Below are positions 1 to 8,208 of a stretch of 64,000 nucleotides of DNA, piece after piece. The translations under genes were made by a program, and so were the position numbers. Below the pieces are notes generated by a model. It had not been told where the DNA came from, did not search any database, and worked only from the letters and a program-made list of their open reading frames with translations. Origin of the DNA: Streptomyces sp. PKU-EA00015 (lineage in GTDB: Bacteria; Actinomycetota; Actinomycetes; Streptomycetales; Streptomycetaceae). The stretch spans positions 29,197-93,196 of the forward strand of contig NZ_JABZEE010000040.1 of the NCBI RefSeq assembly GCF_013387495.1, written 5' to 3'. Numbering within the stretch: the first letter of the stretch is position 1; each line of letters begins with the position of its first letter.

Positions 1-1
1 C

Positions 2-1753
2 GAGGAGATCGGCGGCGCCAGTACGAACAAGACGTTCGACGAAGCGTTCGGCGACGACTTCCAGCGGGCCGAGTTCTCCGCGGTGCCGGTCGCGCTCGGC
101 ATCCTGCTCATCGCCTTCGGCGCCCTGGTCGCGGCACTTGTGCCGGTGCTGCTGGCCATCACGGCGATCATGGCGACGATGGGCCTGATGGGCGTCGTGA
201 GCCAGGTGATGCCGATGAGCGACACGGCGAACTCCGTGATGCTGCTGGTCGGTCTCGCGGTCGGCGTCGACTACTGCCTGTTCTACCTGCGGCGCGAACG
301 CGAGGAGCGGGCTGCGGGCCGTGACGGCCGCACCGCGATCCTGATCGCGGCGGCGACCAGCGGCCGTGCCGTGGTGGTCTCGGGCGTGACCGTGTGCGTC
401 GCGATGGCCGGCATGCTCTTCACCGGGATCGGCGAGTTCGAGTCGATGGGCCTGGCGTCGCTGATCGTGGTGGCGGTCGCGATGGTGGGGTCCGTGACCG
501 TGCTGCCCGCGCTGCTGTCCCTGCTCGGCGAGCGGGTGGAGAAGGGCCGCGTGCCGTTCCTGCGCCGCCTGAAGCGGGACGCGAGGGGAGACGGCGGCAG
601 CCGGGTGTGGACGGCGGTGCTCGGCGGGGTGCTCCGCCGCCCGCTGGTCTCGTTCCTGGTCGCGGCGGGTGCGCTGGTCGCGGTCGCGCTGCCCGCGGTC
701 GGGATGAAGACGCAGAACTTCACCCTGGACCAGGAGTTCGGCGACTCCGTGCCGATCGTGGCGACGTACGAGCGGATCAACGAGGCCTTCCCCGGCGGGG
801 CGGACCCGGCGGAGGTCGTCGTCAAGGCCGACGACATCGATTCCGCACCGGTGCGGCGCGCGATCGCCGACTTCCGGGCGCAGGCGGTGAGTTCGGGCGC
901 GTCCCAGGGCCCGGTCGAGGTCGTCACGCACAAGGAGCAGAACATCGCGTTCGTCTACGTCCCCCTGGTGGGCGGCTCCGACCAGGACCGGGCCGAGAAG
1001 AGCCTGGAACTGCTGCGCGACACGGTGCGTCCCGCCACCCTGGGCGAGGTCGACGGGCTCGAGGCTCCCATCAGCGGTCAGGTCGCGGGCTCGAAGGACT
1101 TCAACGACCAGCTGACGGGCGCGGTGGCGCCGGTGTTCGGGTTCGTGGTGGTGTTCGCCTTCGTGCTGATGCTGCTGTCGTTCCGGTCGCTGACGATCGC
1201 GGTCACCTCGATCGTCCTCAACCTGCTGTCGGTGGGCGCGGCGTACGGCATCCTGACGGCCGTGTTCCAGCACGGCTGGGGCGCCTCACTGGTCGGAGCG
1301 GAGGGCGTGGGCGCGATCATCGCGTGGCTGCCGCTGTTCCTGTTCGTGATCCTGTTCGGGCTGTCGATGGACTACCACGTGTTCGTCGTCTCCCGTATCC
1401 GCGAGGCGAAGCTCCAGGGCCGGGGGACGCGTGAGGCGATCACGCACGGCGTGGTGACGACGGCGGGCGTGGTGACGAGCGCGGCGGTCATCATGGTGGC
1501 GGTGTTCGCGATCTTCGGAACGCTGTCGATGCAGTCGATGAAGCAGATGGGTGTGGGCCTCGCGGCGGCGGTGCTGATCGACGCGACGATCATCCGCGGC
1601 GTGCTGCTGCCGGCCGTGATGGCGCTGCTGGGCGACCGCAACTGGTACTTCCCGAAGTGGCTCCACTGGCTCCCGGACCTCACCCACGACGAGCCCGCCG
1701 CCATCGACTCGCCCGCACCGGGAAGGCGCGAGCCGGAACGGGTGGGCGCGTAG
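2..1753 (+). CDS. MMPL/RND-family membrane exporter, C-terminal part
   Basis: The frame is open from base 2, so the start lies left of the window and 583 residues are visible. The first visible membrane bundle ends with the helix carrying GVDYCLFYLRRE. A soluble extracytoplasmic region follows (about residues 235-370), then a second bundle carrying GLSMDYHVFVVSR. The paired Asp-Tyr motifs in matching helices of both halves are the proton-relay signature of MMPL transporters. Family members export lipids, siderophores or small molecules by proton antiport; the substrate here cannot be told. The short charged C-terminus is normal. A very strong hairpin follows the stop codon. Confidence 0.9.
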   Translation, partial: EEIGGASTNKTFDEAFGDDFQRAEFSAVPVALGILLIAFGALVAALVPVLLAITAIMATMGLMGVVSQVMPMSDTANSVMLLVGLAVGVDYCLFYLRREREERAAGRDGRTAILIAAATSGRAVVVSGVTVCVAMAGMLFTGIGEFESMGLASLIVVAVAMVGSVTVLPALLSLLGERVEKGRVPFLRRLKRDARGDGGSRVWTAVLGGVLRRPLVSFLVAAGALVAVALPAVGMKTQNFTLDQEFGDSVPIVATYERINEAFPGGADPAEVVVKADDIDSAPVRRAIADFRAQAVSSGASQGPVEVVTHKEQNIAFVYVPLVGGSDQDRAEKSLELLRDTVRPATLGEVDGLEAPISGQVAGSKDFNDQLTGAVAPVFGFVVVFAFVLMLLSFRSLTIAVTSIVLNLLSVGAAYGILTAVFQHGWGASLVGAEGVGAIIAWLPLFLFVILFGLSMDYHVFVVSRIREAKLQGRGTREAITHGVVTTAGVVTSAAVIMVAVFAIFGTLSMQSMKQMGVGLAAAVLIDATIIRGVLLPAVMALLGDRNWYFPKWLHWLPDLTHDEPAAIDSPAPGRREPERVGA

Positions 1754-1788
1754 CGGGACGAGGAGTTCCCCGCTCTCCCCTGTCTTCC

Positions 1789-1822
1789 GCGTGCCGGGCT
1801 GCCGTTCGGCAGCCCGGCACGC
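1789..1822. terminator. Strong bidirectional hairpin terminator
   Basis: A perfect 15-bp stem (1789-1803 with 1808-1822) closes a GTTC tetraloop. It lies between the convergent MMPL gene (stop 1753) and the glycosyltransferase gene (stop 1843), so it probably ends both transcripts. No T-tract is present, as is usual in Streptomyces. Confidence 0.85.
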
Positions 1823-1842
1823 TGCTGGGAGAGGGCCCCTTC

Positions 1843-3039
1843 TCAGCCCACCAGCTCCGCCTCGATCAGGTCCGCCGCCCTTCGCGTGCCGCCTTCCTGC
1901 GCCATCTCCTCCCGGATCCGCGCCAGGCGCTCCCCCACCTCCGGGTCGGACACCAGTGACAGCACCGCCTCCCGCAGGTCGTGCGCCGTCGCCTCCTCCG
2001 TCGAAAGGCGGCGCGCCACCCCCAGCCCGACCAGCATGTCCGCGTTGCCGAACTGGTCCACCGCCTGCGGGACCGCGACCATCGGCGTCCCGGTGGCCAG
2101 GCCCTCCTGGCTGCCGCCCGCGCCCGCGTGGGTGACGAACGCGTCCGCCTGACGCAGCACGGACAGCTGCGGCACCCAGCTGTGGACCTCCACGTTCGAC
2201 GGCAGCTCGCCGAGCTCCGCCACGTCGACGTACCGGCCGATCTGCAGCACCAGGTGCCAGCCGGGCAGGTCTCCGAAGGCCTTGACGCATGCGCGGTAGA
2301 AGGCCGGCTGCTTGGTGAACGTCGAGCCCAGCGACACCAGCACCACCTTCTCCGCGTCCGCCGGCCGCTGCCACTCCCCCTGGTCCCGGCGGTCCCCCTG
2401 GCACGCGCCGACGAAGGAGTACACGGCCTCGTCGACCCGGTCGGCGTTCGGCTGGAGGGAACGCGGGATCAGGACGACACTGCGGCGCGGCCGGCCGACG
2501 AACCGGTCCGGATGCGTCGTGATCCCGTTCTCCGCGAGCCACGCCTCGAAGTGCGCGTAGTACGCCTTGCCGCGCTCCGACGCCCGCAGCTGTGCGGTCA
2601 TGGGCTCGGCGACCTCCTCCTCGTACCCCTCCCAGGCGACCAGGTTGGGCGAGAGGGAGACCGCGGGGACGCCCCATCGGTGGGCGAGCACGATCGCCGG
2701 GTACGAGGTGATGTCGTGGATGACGAGATCGGGCTCGTCACCGCCGAACGCCTCCGCGAGCTGCGGCAGCGCCTGGATCGCGTCGTTCAGGAACGGCTCG
2801 ATGTTGTCGATGAGTTCGGTGCCCCAGGCCTCGGGCTCCTCCTGCGTCGGCAGCGTCGACGTGTAGACGACGGGCTCGGCACCGGTGGCCGCGACCTTGT
2901 CCGCGAAGGAGGCGGGGATCGCGTAACTGACGCGGTGTCCCCGGGCCACGAGCTCCCGGATCACTTCGAGGCTCGGGTTCACGTGCCCGGGGGCCGCGAT
3001 GGAGAACATGGCGATATGGGCACGGTCTGGTGTCGTCAT
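1843..3039 (-). CDS. Macrolide-type UDP-sugar glycosyltransferase (GT1, MGT family)
   Basis: The 398-residue protein has the two-domain GT-B layout. The acceptor domain opens with FSIAAPGHVNPSLEV. The donor domain carries WVPQ (288-291) and HAGAGGSQEG (304-313), then PMVAVPQAVDQFGNA, the UDP-binding signature of GT1 enzymes. Length and motifs match the MGT group, whose known members (OleD, OleI, Mgt) glucosylate macrolides and flavonoids, often for self-resistance. The ATG at 3039 was chosen because the MTTPDRAHIAMFS start matches the family; longer frames upstream are spurious. A 14-bp perfect palindrome lies 18-31 bp before the start. The natural acceptor is unknown. Confidence 0.9.
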   Translation of the reverse strand: MTTPDRAHIAMFSIAAPGHVNPSLEVIRELVARGHRVSYAIPASFADKVAATGAEPVVYTSTLPTQEEPEAWGTELIDNIEPFLNDAIQALPQLAEAFGGDEPDLVIHDITSYPAIVLAHRWGVPAVSLSPNLVAWEGYEEEVAEPMTAQLRASERGKAYYAHFEAWLAENGITTHPDRFVGRPRRSVVLIPRSLQPNADRVDEAVYSFVGACQGDRRDQGEWQRPADAEKVVLVSLGSTFTKQPAFYRACVKAFGDLPGWHLVLQIGRYVDVAELGELPSNVEVHSWVPQLSVLRQADAFVTHAGAGGSQEGLATGTPMVAVPQAVDQFGNADMLVGLGVARRLSTEEATAHDLREAVLSLVSDPEVGERLARIREEMAQEGGTRRAADLIEAELVG

Positions 3040-3056
3040 GGCCCCACCGTAACGAG

Positions 3057-3070
3057 ACGAGACGTCTCGT
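3057..3070. promoter_or_regulatory. Perfect 14-bp palindrome upstream of glycosyltransferase
   Basis: ACGAGACGTCTCGT is a perfect inverted repeat directly upstream of the glycosyltransferase start. Its position fits an operator overlapping the promoter, perhaps for a TetR- or MarR-type repressor. No regulator gene is adjacent, so the cognate protein would be encoded elsewhere. Confidence 0.45.
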
Positions 3071-3154
3071 GCAACCTGGTGCGGACACCCGGGCTCACAG
3101 GTGCCGCACCAGCACCTCGTCCGCCTCGCCGGGAGCCATGGGCGCCCGGCACGT

Positions 3155-3171
3155 GGCGCCGGACCGGCGCC
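3155..3171 (-). terminator. Hairpin after sugar transporter operon
   Basis: Two GC-only 8-base arms (3155-3162 and 3164-3171) flank a single A, so the practical hairpin is a 6-bp stem with a 5-base loop. It lies 24 bp past the stop of the solute-binding protein gene. A second hairpin with perfect 9-bp arms (3076-3084 and 3104-3112) lies further on. Either could end the ABC operon. Confidence 0.35.
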
Positions 3172-3194
3172 GCCGGCGGGGGCCCGGCACCGTG

Positions 3195-4487
3195 TCAGCG
3201 CTGATACCGGGCCAGCACCAGATTGCCGTCCTCGACCAGCCGTTCGCGCAGCTCGTCGGCGTCGATCGCTCCGCTGTAGTACTCCTGGTACGCCGGGGTC
3301 GCGACCTTGTCCTTCCACTCCGGATACCCGCGCACCGACTGCGCCGGGGCCGACCGGAGATGCCGGGCCAGCTCGGCTCCCGTGGCCCAGCCGTCCTCGT
3401 CCGTGTGCAGGGCCGGGTCGTCGAGCGCCTCGGTCCCCGTCGGCAGCATCCAGTCGCCCTGGGCCAGCCGCACCATGTTCCGCGGCTGGAGCATGAAGTC
3501 GATGAACCGCGCCGCCTCCTTCTTGTACGGGCTGTCCTCGGCGACCGACAAGGTCTGCGGGCTCACGCCCTGCGCCGGCCCGCCTGGCCCGGCGGGCGCG
3601 GGAAGCACCGTCCACTCGAATCCCTCGGGTGCCTGCTGGACGATCTGCTGCCGGTAGGAGAACCCGAGCGGAACCATGGCGTACTTGCCGCCGAAGAGGC
3701 CGGGCAGGGTGTCCGAACCGCCCGTGCCGAGCGTGCTGCGCGAGGCGCTCCTGTCGACGTTGACCTGGTCGTGGACGGTCCGCGGGACCACCGCGTCCCC
3801 CTCGGTGAACCGGACGGTGACCTTGCCGTCGTCCCCGCGGTGGAACAGCTGCCCGCCCGCGGACAGGCCGAGGTTGAGCGTCACGGACACCGGCTCCTTG
3901 AGCGGCCAGGCTATGCCGTACTTCCCCTCCCCCATGTGCTCGGTCAGGTCCTTCGTCACCTGCCGGAACTCCTCCCAGCTCCACGGTCGGCCGGCCGTGG
4001 GGACGCGGACGCCGGATGCGTCCAGGAGCTTCTTGTTGGCGATGAGGACGCGGGGCTCCTGGAGGAACGGCACGCCGTAGACGCCGTCGCCGAAGGTGGT
4101 CGTCCGCCAGCTCTGCCGCGGGATGTCGGCCTTGAGGCGCTCGGGCAGCAGATCGGTCAGGTCGGCGAGGTAGCCGCCGTACGCGAAGTCCGCGAGGTCG
4201 TCGGAGGCGTCGTGGATGATGTCCGGCGCCTCGCCGCCCTCGAACGAGGTGAGCAACTGGTCGTGCACGCTGTCCCAGCTGCCCTGGACGTACTCGACCT
4301 GGATGTCGGGGTGGACCTCGTTCCACTCCTTCACCAGTTCCTTGTTGGCGTCGACGGACTCCTTCTGCCACGCCAGGGACTGGAAACGGAGCCTGATCTT
4401 TCCGTCGGCGCGGTCTTTGTCCCCGCCGCAGCCGGTGAGCAGCAGGGCGAGGGCGGTGACGGCCGCGGGCAACAGTCGTGCACGCAT
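3195..4487 (-). CDS. Sugar ABC transporter solute-binding lipoprotein
   Basis: The 430-residue protein has a lipoprotein signal: a basic start, a hydrophobic stretch and the lipobox LLTGC with Cys20. The mature part shows the family 1 extracellular binding-protein pattern: SLAWQKESVDANKELVKEWN near the N-terminus, PDIIHDASDD, and the hinge segment GVYGVPFLQEPRVL. Family members deliver oligosaccharides to MalF/MalG-type permeases. The ATG at 4487 overlaps the permease stop by one base (TGATG), so translation is coupled. It is the last gene of a three-gene operon read right to left. The sugar cannot be inferred. Confidence 0.92.
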   Translation of the reverse strand: MRARLLPAAVTALALLLTGCGGDKDRADGKIRLRFQSLAWQKESVDANKELVKEWNEVHPDIQVEYVQGSWDSVHDQLLTSFEGGEAPDIIHDASDDLADFAYGGYLADLTDLLPERLKADIPRQSWRTTTFGDGVYGVPFLQEPRVLIANKKLLDASGVRVPTAGRPWSWEEFRQVTKDLTEHMGEGKYGIAWPLKEPVSVTLNLGLSAGGQLFHRGDDGKVTVRFTEGDAVVPRTVHDQVNVDRSASRSTLGTGGSDTLPGLFGGKYAMVPLGFSYRQQIVQQAPEGFEWTVLPAPAGPGGPAQGVSPQTLSVAEDSPYKKEAARFIDFMLQPRNMVRLAQGDWMLPTGTEALDDPALHTDEDGWATGAELARHLRSAPAQSVRGYPEWKDKVATPAYQEYYSGAIDADELRERLVEDGNLVLARYQR

Positions 4488-5329
4488 CAGTTCTTCACCG
4501 CCCCGGCCAGCATGCCGCCTGTGATCCGCTTCTGAATGATCGCGAAGATGACGAGCGAGGGGAGCGTCGCGAGGAACGCGGCCGCCGCGAGCGGCCCGAG
4601 GTCGGCGGCACCCTCCGCGCCGAGGAAGTGTGTGAGGACGACCGGCAAGGTCTGCTTCTCCGGGGTCTTGAGCAGGACGAGCGCGAAGAAGAACTCGTTC
4701 CACGCGGTGATGAACGCGAAGAGCGCGGTGGCGACGATCCCGGGCGCGAGCAGCGGGGCGGTCACCGAGACCAGCGTCCGCAGCCGGCCGGCGCCGTCCA
4801 CGGCCGCGGCCTCCTCCAACTCGGCCGGCACGGCCCGCACATAGCCGACGAGCATCCACAGCGCGAACGGCAGCGACCAGACGACATAGACCGTGATCAG
4901 TCCGAAGAGGGTGTTGATCAGATGCAGGTTCTTCAGGATCAGGAACAGCGGGATGATCACCAGGACGAACGGGAATGCCTGGCTGACCACGACCCATCCG
5001 GTGGCCGCGGTGGTCAGCCTGCCGCGGTGGCGGGCCATCACGTACGCCATGGGGGTCGCGATGACGACGGCGGTCAGGGCGGCGGCGACGGCCGCGAGCA
5101 GACTGTTGCCCGCCGCCTGGAGCAGCGGCTGTTCGTCGAAGGCCTGGCGGAAGTTGTCGAGGGTCGGCTGCTCGGGAATCCAGGTGGGGTGCAGGGAGCC
5201 CAGTTCCCGCGCCGGCTTGAACGCGGTGGAGACCAGCCACAGGAACGGGAAGGCGAGGAAGACCAGATAGCAGACCAGTGCGACGTACTGCCCGGCACGT
5301 CCGGCCCTGCCGGCACGCAGCGCGCTCAT
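4487..5329 (-). CDS. Carbohydrate ABC transporter permease, MalG type
   Basis: The 280-residue inner-membrane protein has six predicted helices. The cytoplasmic EAA loop (ELEEAAAVDGAGRLRTL, about residue 190) contacts the ATPase. The TM1-TM2 region begins FPFLWLVSTAFKPARELG, typical of the MalG half. The start overlaps the upstream permease stop by four bases (ATGA, 5326-5329) and the end overlaps the binding-protein start by one base. With its partners it forms a binding-protein-dependent sugar importer. Confidence 0.93.
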   Translation of the reverse strand: MSALRAGRAGRAGQYVALVCYLVFLAFPFLWLVSTAFKPARELGSLHPTWIPEQPTLDNFRQAFDEQPLLQAAGNSLLAAVAAALTAVVIATPMAYVMARHRGRLTTAATGWVVVSQAFPFVLVIIPLFLILKNLHLINTLFGLITVYVVWSLPFALWMLVGYVRAVPAELEEAAAVDGAGRLRTLVSVTAPLLAPGIVATALFAFITAWNEFFFALVLLKTPEKQTLPVVLTHFLGAEGAADLGPLAAAAFLATLPSLVIFAIIQKRITGGMLAGAVKN

Positions 5330-6231
5330 TTCTCGTCGCCTCCCTTGAGCCGTCCCACGAGGTAGCAGGCGAGCATCACCGAGATGACGGCGACCATGAC
5401 GCAGCCCATGGCGGCCGCATAGCCGAACTGGCCGTAGCGGAAGGCCTCTTCGTAGGCGAAGAGCATGGGCAGCCGGGTCCGTCCGCCCGGTCCTCCGTTG
5501 GTCAGCACGTACACCAGGGCGAATGCGTTGAAGTTCCAGATGAGGTTGAGCGCCGTGATGGCGAGCGCGACAGGTCGTAAGGCGGGCCAGGTGACGGTGC
5601 GGAATCGGCGCCAGGCGCCCGCTCCGTCCAGGGCGGCCGCCTCGTGGAGCTCGTGCGGGGTGTTCTGCAGCCCGGCGAGCAGCGCCACCGTGGTCTGCGG
5701 CATGCCTGCCCACACGCCGACGACGATCACGGCGGGCAGCGCGGTGGCGAGGCCGGTCAGCCAGTCGCGTCCGTCGCCGAGGCCCAGGTCGCGGATGGTC
5801 TCGTTGAGGATGCCGGCGTCGGGGTTGTAGGCAAGCCGCCACATGATGCCGACGACGACCTCGGGCATGGCCCAGGGGACGATCGCGAGCGCGCGGGCGA
5901 GCCAGCGAAGGCGCAGCCGCTGGTCGAGCAGCAGGGCGAGACCGAGGGCGAGGAGGAACTGCGGGACGGTCACGCCGACCGCCCACAGCAGACCGATGCG
6001 GAACGACTCCCAGAACAGGGTGTCGCGCAACAGGTCCCGGAAGTTGAGTGTCCCGATCCACTGGGTGGGCTCGGTGCGGCCCGCCTGGGAGTCGGTGAGG
6101 GCCAGCGCGATGCCGTAGAGCAGCGGGCCGACGCTCAGTACGAGGATGGGGATCAGCGCGGGCAGGACGAGGAACCAGGCGCCTAAGACCGGTTTCCTCC
6201 CGGACCGCGCCGTTGCGGTCGCCGATGTCAC
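5326..6231 (-). CDS. Carbohydrate ABC transporter permease, MalF type
   Basis: This 301-residue membrane protein is the first gene of the operon. It carries the EAA-loop sequence HELHEAAALDGAGAWRRF and the MalF-like TM1 followed by LALTDSQAG. The GTG at 6231 was chosen because AAGGAG lies 8 bases before it; longer frames run into the divergent kinase gene. The operon has no ATPase gene. In streptomycetes a shared MsiK-type ATPase usually energises such importers, so that is the likely partner. The operon promoter must lie in 6232-6390, shared with the divergent kinase gene. Confidence 0.92.
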   Translation of the reverse strand: MTSATATARSGRKPVLGAWFLVLPALIPILVLSVGPLLYGIALALTDSQAGRTEPTQWIGTLNFRDLLRDTLFWESFRIGLLWAVGVTVPQFLLALGLALLLDQRLRLRWLARALAIVPWAMPEVVVGIMWRLAYNPDAGILNETIRDLGLGDGRDWLTGLATALPAVIVVGVWAGMPQTTVALLAGLQNTPHELHEAAALDGAGAWRRFRTVTWPALRPVALAITALNLIWNFNAFALVYVLTNGGPGGRTRLPMLFAYEEAFRYGQFGYAAAMGCVMVAVISVMLACYLVGRLKGGDEK

Positions 6232-6390
6232 GTATTCGACTCCTTCGGGCGGCCCGGCCCTGACCGGGTCCTGATCCGCCGCCCCGGCGGCCCCGTCATC
6301 GTGCTGACGGGTCGTCGGTTCGTCAAGGCAACCTGCACGGATGCGAGACTTTGCCCGATACACGACAGGGCACTGTGCTGGGAGAGACCG

Positions 6391-7251
6391 ATGGACGAGA
6401 CACGGGCACGCGACGTACTGGCGGCGGCCGGTCTTGTGGCCGCCGCCCGTGACGCCGCTCTGCTGGCGCTCGGCGAGAACGCGGTCTTCGCGGCGGGCGA
6501 CATCGTGGTCAAGGTCGGCCGGGACGCCGAGCTTCTGCCGCGTGCCGAGCGGGAACTGGCGGTGGCGGCCTGGCTGACCGACGCGGGAGTCCCCGCGGTG
6601 CGCGCCGCGGAGCCGGAGGCCCGGCTCGTCGACGGCCACCCGGTGACGCTCTGGCACCGGCTGCCCGATGCCGTGCGCCCGGCGGAACCGGTCGATCTGG
6701 CACACCTGCTGGTCCGCGTCCATGCGCTCGGTTCTCCTTCCTTCGCGCTGCCCCGCCGCGATCTGCTGGGCGGGGTCGAACGGTGGCTGCGGCTGGCCGG
6801 CGACGCGATCGACGCCGCCGACGCCGCGTATCTGCGCGAGCGCCGTGACGGCTTCGCCGAAGCGGCGGCCTCGCTGACGCCGCATCTGCCGCCCGGCCCC
6901 ATCCACGGCGACGCGCTGCCCCGCAACGTCCATGTGGGCCCGGACGGCCCGGTGCTGGTCGACCTGGAGACGGTCTCCTCCGACCTGCGCGAGCACGACC
7001 TCGTGGTCATGGCGCTGTCCCGCGACCGCTACGGCCTCGACCCGGCCGCCTACGACGCGTTCACAGCCGCCTACGGCTGGGACGTGCGCGAGTGGGACGG
7101 CTGCGCAGTCCTGCGCGGTACGCGCGAGACGGCGAGCTGTGCGTGGGTGGCCCAGCACGCCCCGACGAACCCCAAGGCGCTCGCCGAGTTCCGCCGCCGG
7201 GTGGCCTCACTGCGCGACAACGACCTCGAGGTGCGCTGGTACCCCTTCTGA
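6391..7251 (+). CDS. APH-fold (aminoglycoside phosphotransferase family) kinase
   Basis: The 286-residue protein has the APH/choline-kinase fold. An N-lobe ATP region (VVKVGRD, about residue 40) is followed by the Brenner motif IHGDALPRNVHV (about 171-182) and the metal-binding VLVDLETVS. Family members phosphorylate aminoglycosides, sugars, choline or other small alcohols, and sequence alone does not assign the substrate. The ATG at 6391 follows GGGAGAG at about the right spacing; an earlier in-frame ATG at 6301 has no ribosome site. It is divergent from the sugar importer, which may hint at sugar phosphorylation, but that is only inference. Confidence 0.85.
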   Translation: MDETRARDVLAAAGLVAAARDAALLALGENAVFAAGDIVVKVGRDAELLPRAERELAVAAWLTDAGVPAVRAAEPEARLVDGHPVTLWHRLPDAVRPAEPVDLAHLLVRVHALGSPSFALPRRDLLGGVERWLRLAGDAIDAADAAYLRERRDGFAEAAASLTPHLPPGPIHGDALPRNVHVGPDGPVLVDLETVSSDLREHDLVVMALSRDRYGLDPAAYDAFTAAYGWDVREWDGCAVLRGTRETASCAWVAQHAPTNPKALAEFRRRVASLRDNDLEVRWYPF

Positions 7252-7384
7252 CCCGGGCGATCGCCGCCACGGGGTGCCGTGCTCCCCAAGCACATGAACG
7301 CCTTCGACGCGGGGCCGGCTGCCACCCGGACCGTCTTTGGCACAGCGGTGGCATCCGTCGCCTCCCGCCGGGCAGGCCCCGCGC

Positions 7385-8110
7385 TCAGGCCCCCGCCACC
7401 GGGGCGAGCGCGCGCAGCGGCCAGGAGGCGTCGACCACCGCCTCCGGGCTGCCCTTGCGGCGCAGGAAGCTCTGGAAGTCGGCCGCCCACTGCGCGTACC
7501 AGCTCACCTGGCGCTCGTGCAGCAGGCCGGGGTCGAGGCGCGCCACCGACGGATGACGCTCGGCTATCGCCCGGGCGACGAGGACCGCGGCGAGCGCGTC
7601 CGCGTCCGCCCGGTGGGCACGGTCGAGGACGACGCCGTACTCGGTGCAGACCGCCTCGAGGTTGCGCTTGCCCTTGCGGTAGCGGTCGACGGCGCGGTCG
7701 ATCGTGTACGGGTCGATGACCGGGCCTATAGGGCGCCCGTCGAGCCGCTCGGTCAACGAGGCGAGCCCGTGCCGGCGCAACTCGGCCGAGAGCAGCGTCA
7801 GGTCGAAGGCCGCGTTGTACGCGACGACCGGGACACCCCGCAGCCAGTACCCCGTGAGCACCTGGGCGACCTCTTCGGCCACCTCGCCGGCCGGCCTGCC
7901 CTCCGCCGCCGCGCGCTCGTTGCTGATGCCGTGGATCGCCGAGGCCTGCTCCGGGATCCGTATCCCCGGGTCGGCCATCCAGCCGCGGCGCAGCACCGGC
8001 TCCCCCGCGTGCAGTTCGACGACGGCGGCCGTCACGATGCGGGCGTCGAGCGGATCGGTGCCGGTGGTCTCCAGATCGAAGCCGGCCAGTGGCCCCCCGT
8101 GCCAGGACAT
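7385..8110 (-). CDS. DnaQ-like 3'-5' exonuclease (DEDDh)
   Basis: The 241-residue protein matches the epsilon/RNase T exonuclease superfamily. ExoI is FDLETTG (D and E metal ligands, about residue 11), ExoII is VAYNAAFDLTLL, and ExoIII is HRADADALA (His base plus Asp). The start at 8110 follows GGAGGG. Being about 240 residues and separate from a polymerase, it is probably a stand-alone nuclease in repair or RNA processing rather than the replicative proofreading subunit. It is co-directional with, and 98 bp downstream of, the HEPN protein gene. Confidence 0.88.
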   Translation of the reverse strand: MSWHGGPLAGFDLETTGTDPLDARIVTAAVVELHAGEPVLRRGWMADPGIRIPEQASAIHGISNERAAAEGRPAGEVAEEVAQVLTGYWLRGVPVVAYNAAFDLTLLSAELRRHGLASLTERLDGRPIGPVIDPYTIDRAVDRYRKGKRNLEAVCTEYGVVLDRAHRADADALAAVLVARAIAERHPSVARLDPGLLHERQVSWYAQWAADFQSFLRRKGSPEAVVDASWPLRALAPVAGA

Positions 8111-8208
8111 GATGCCCCCTCCTCCATGGTGCGATGGTGCTTCCCCCGTTGGATCCTCACCTTCCCACGCAGCACTGACAACGAGGCGGGGAGCGTGATC
8201 GGGCAGGG

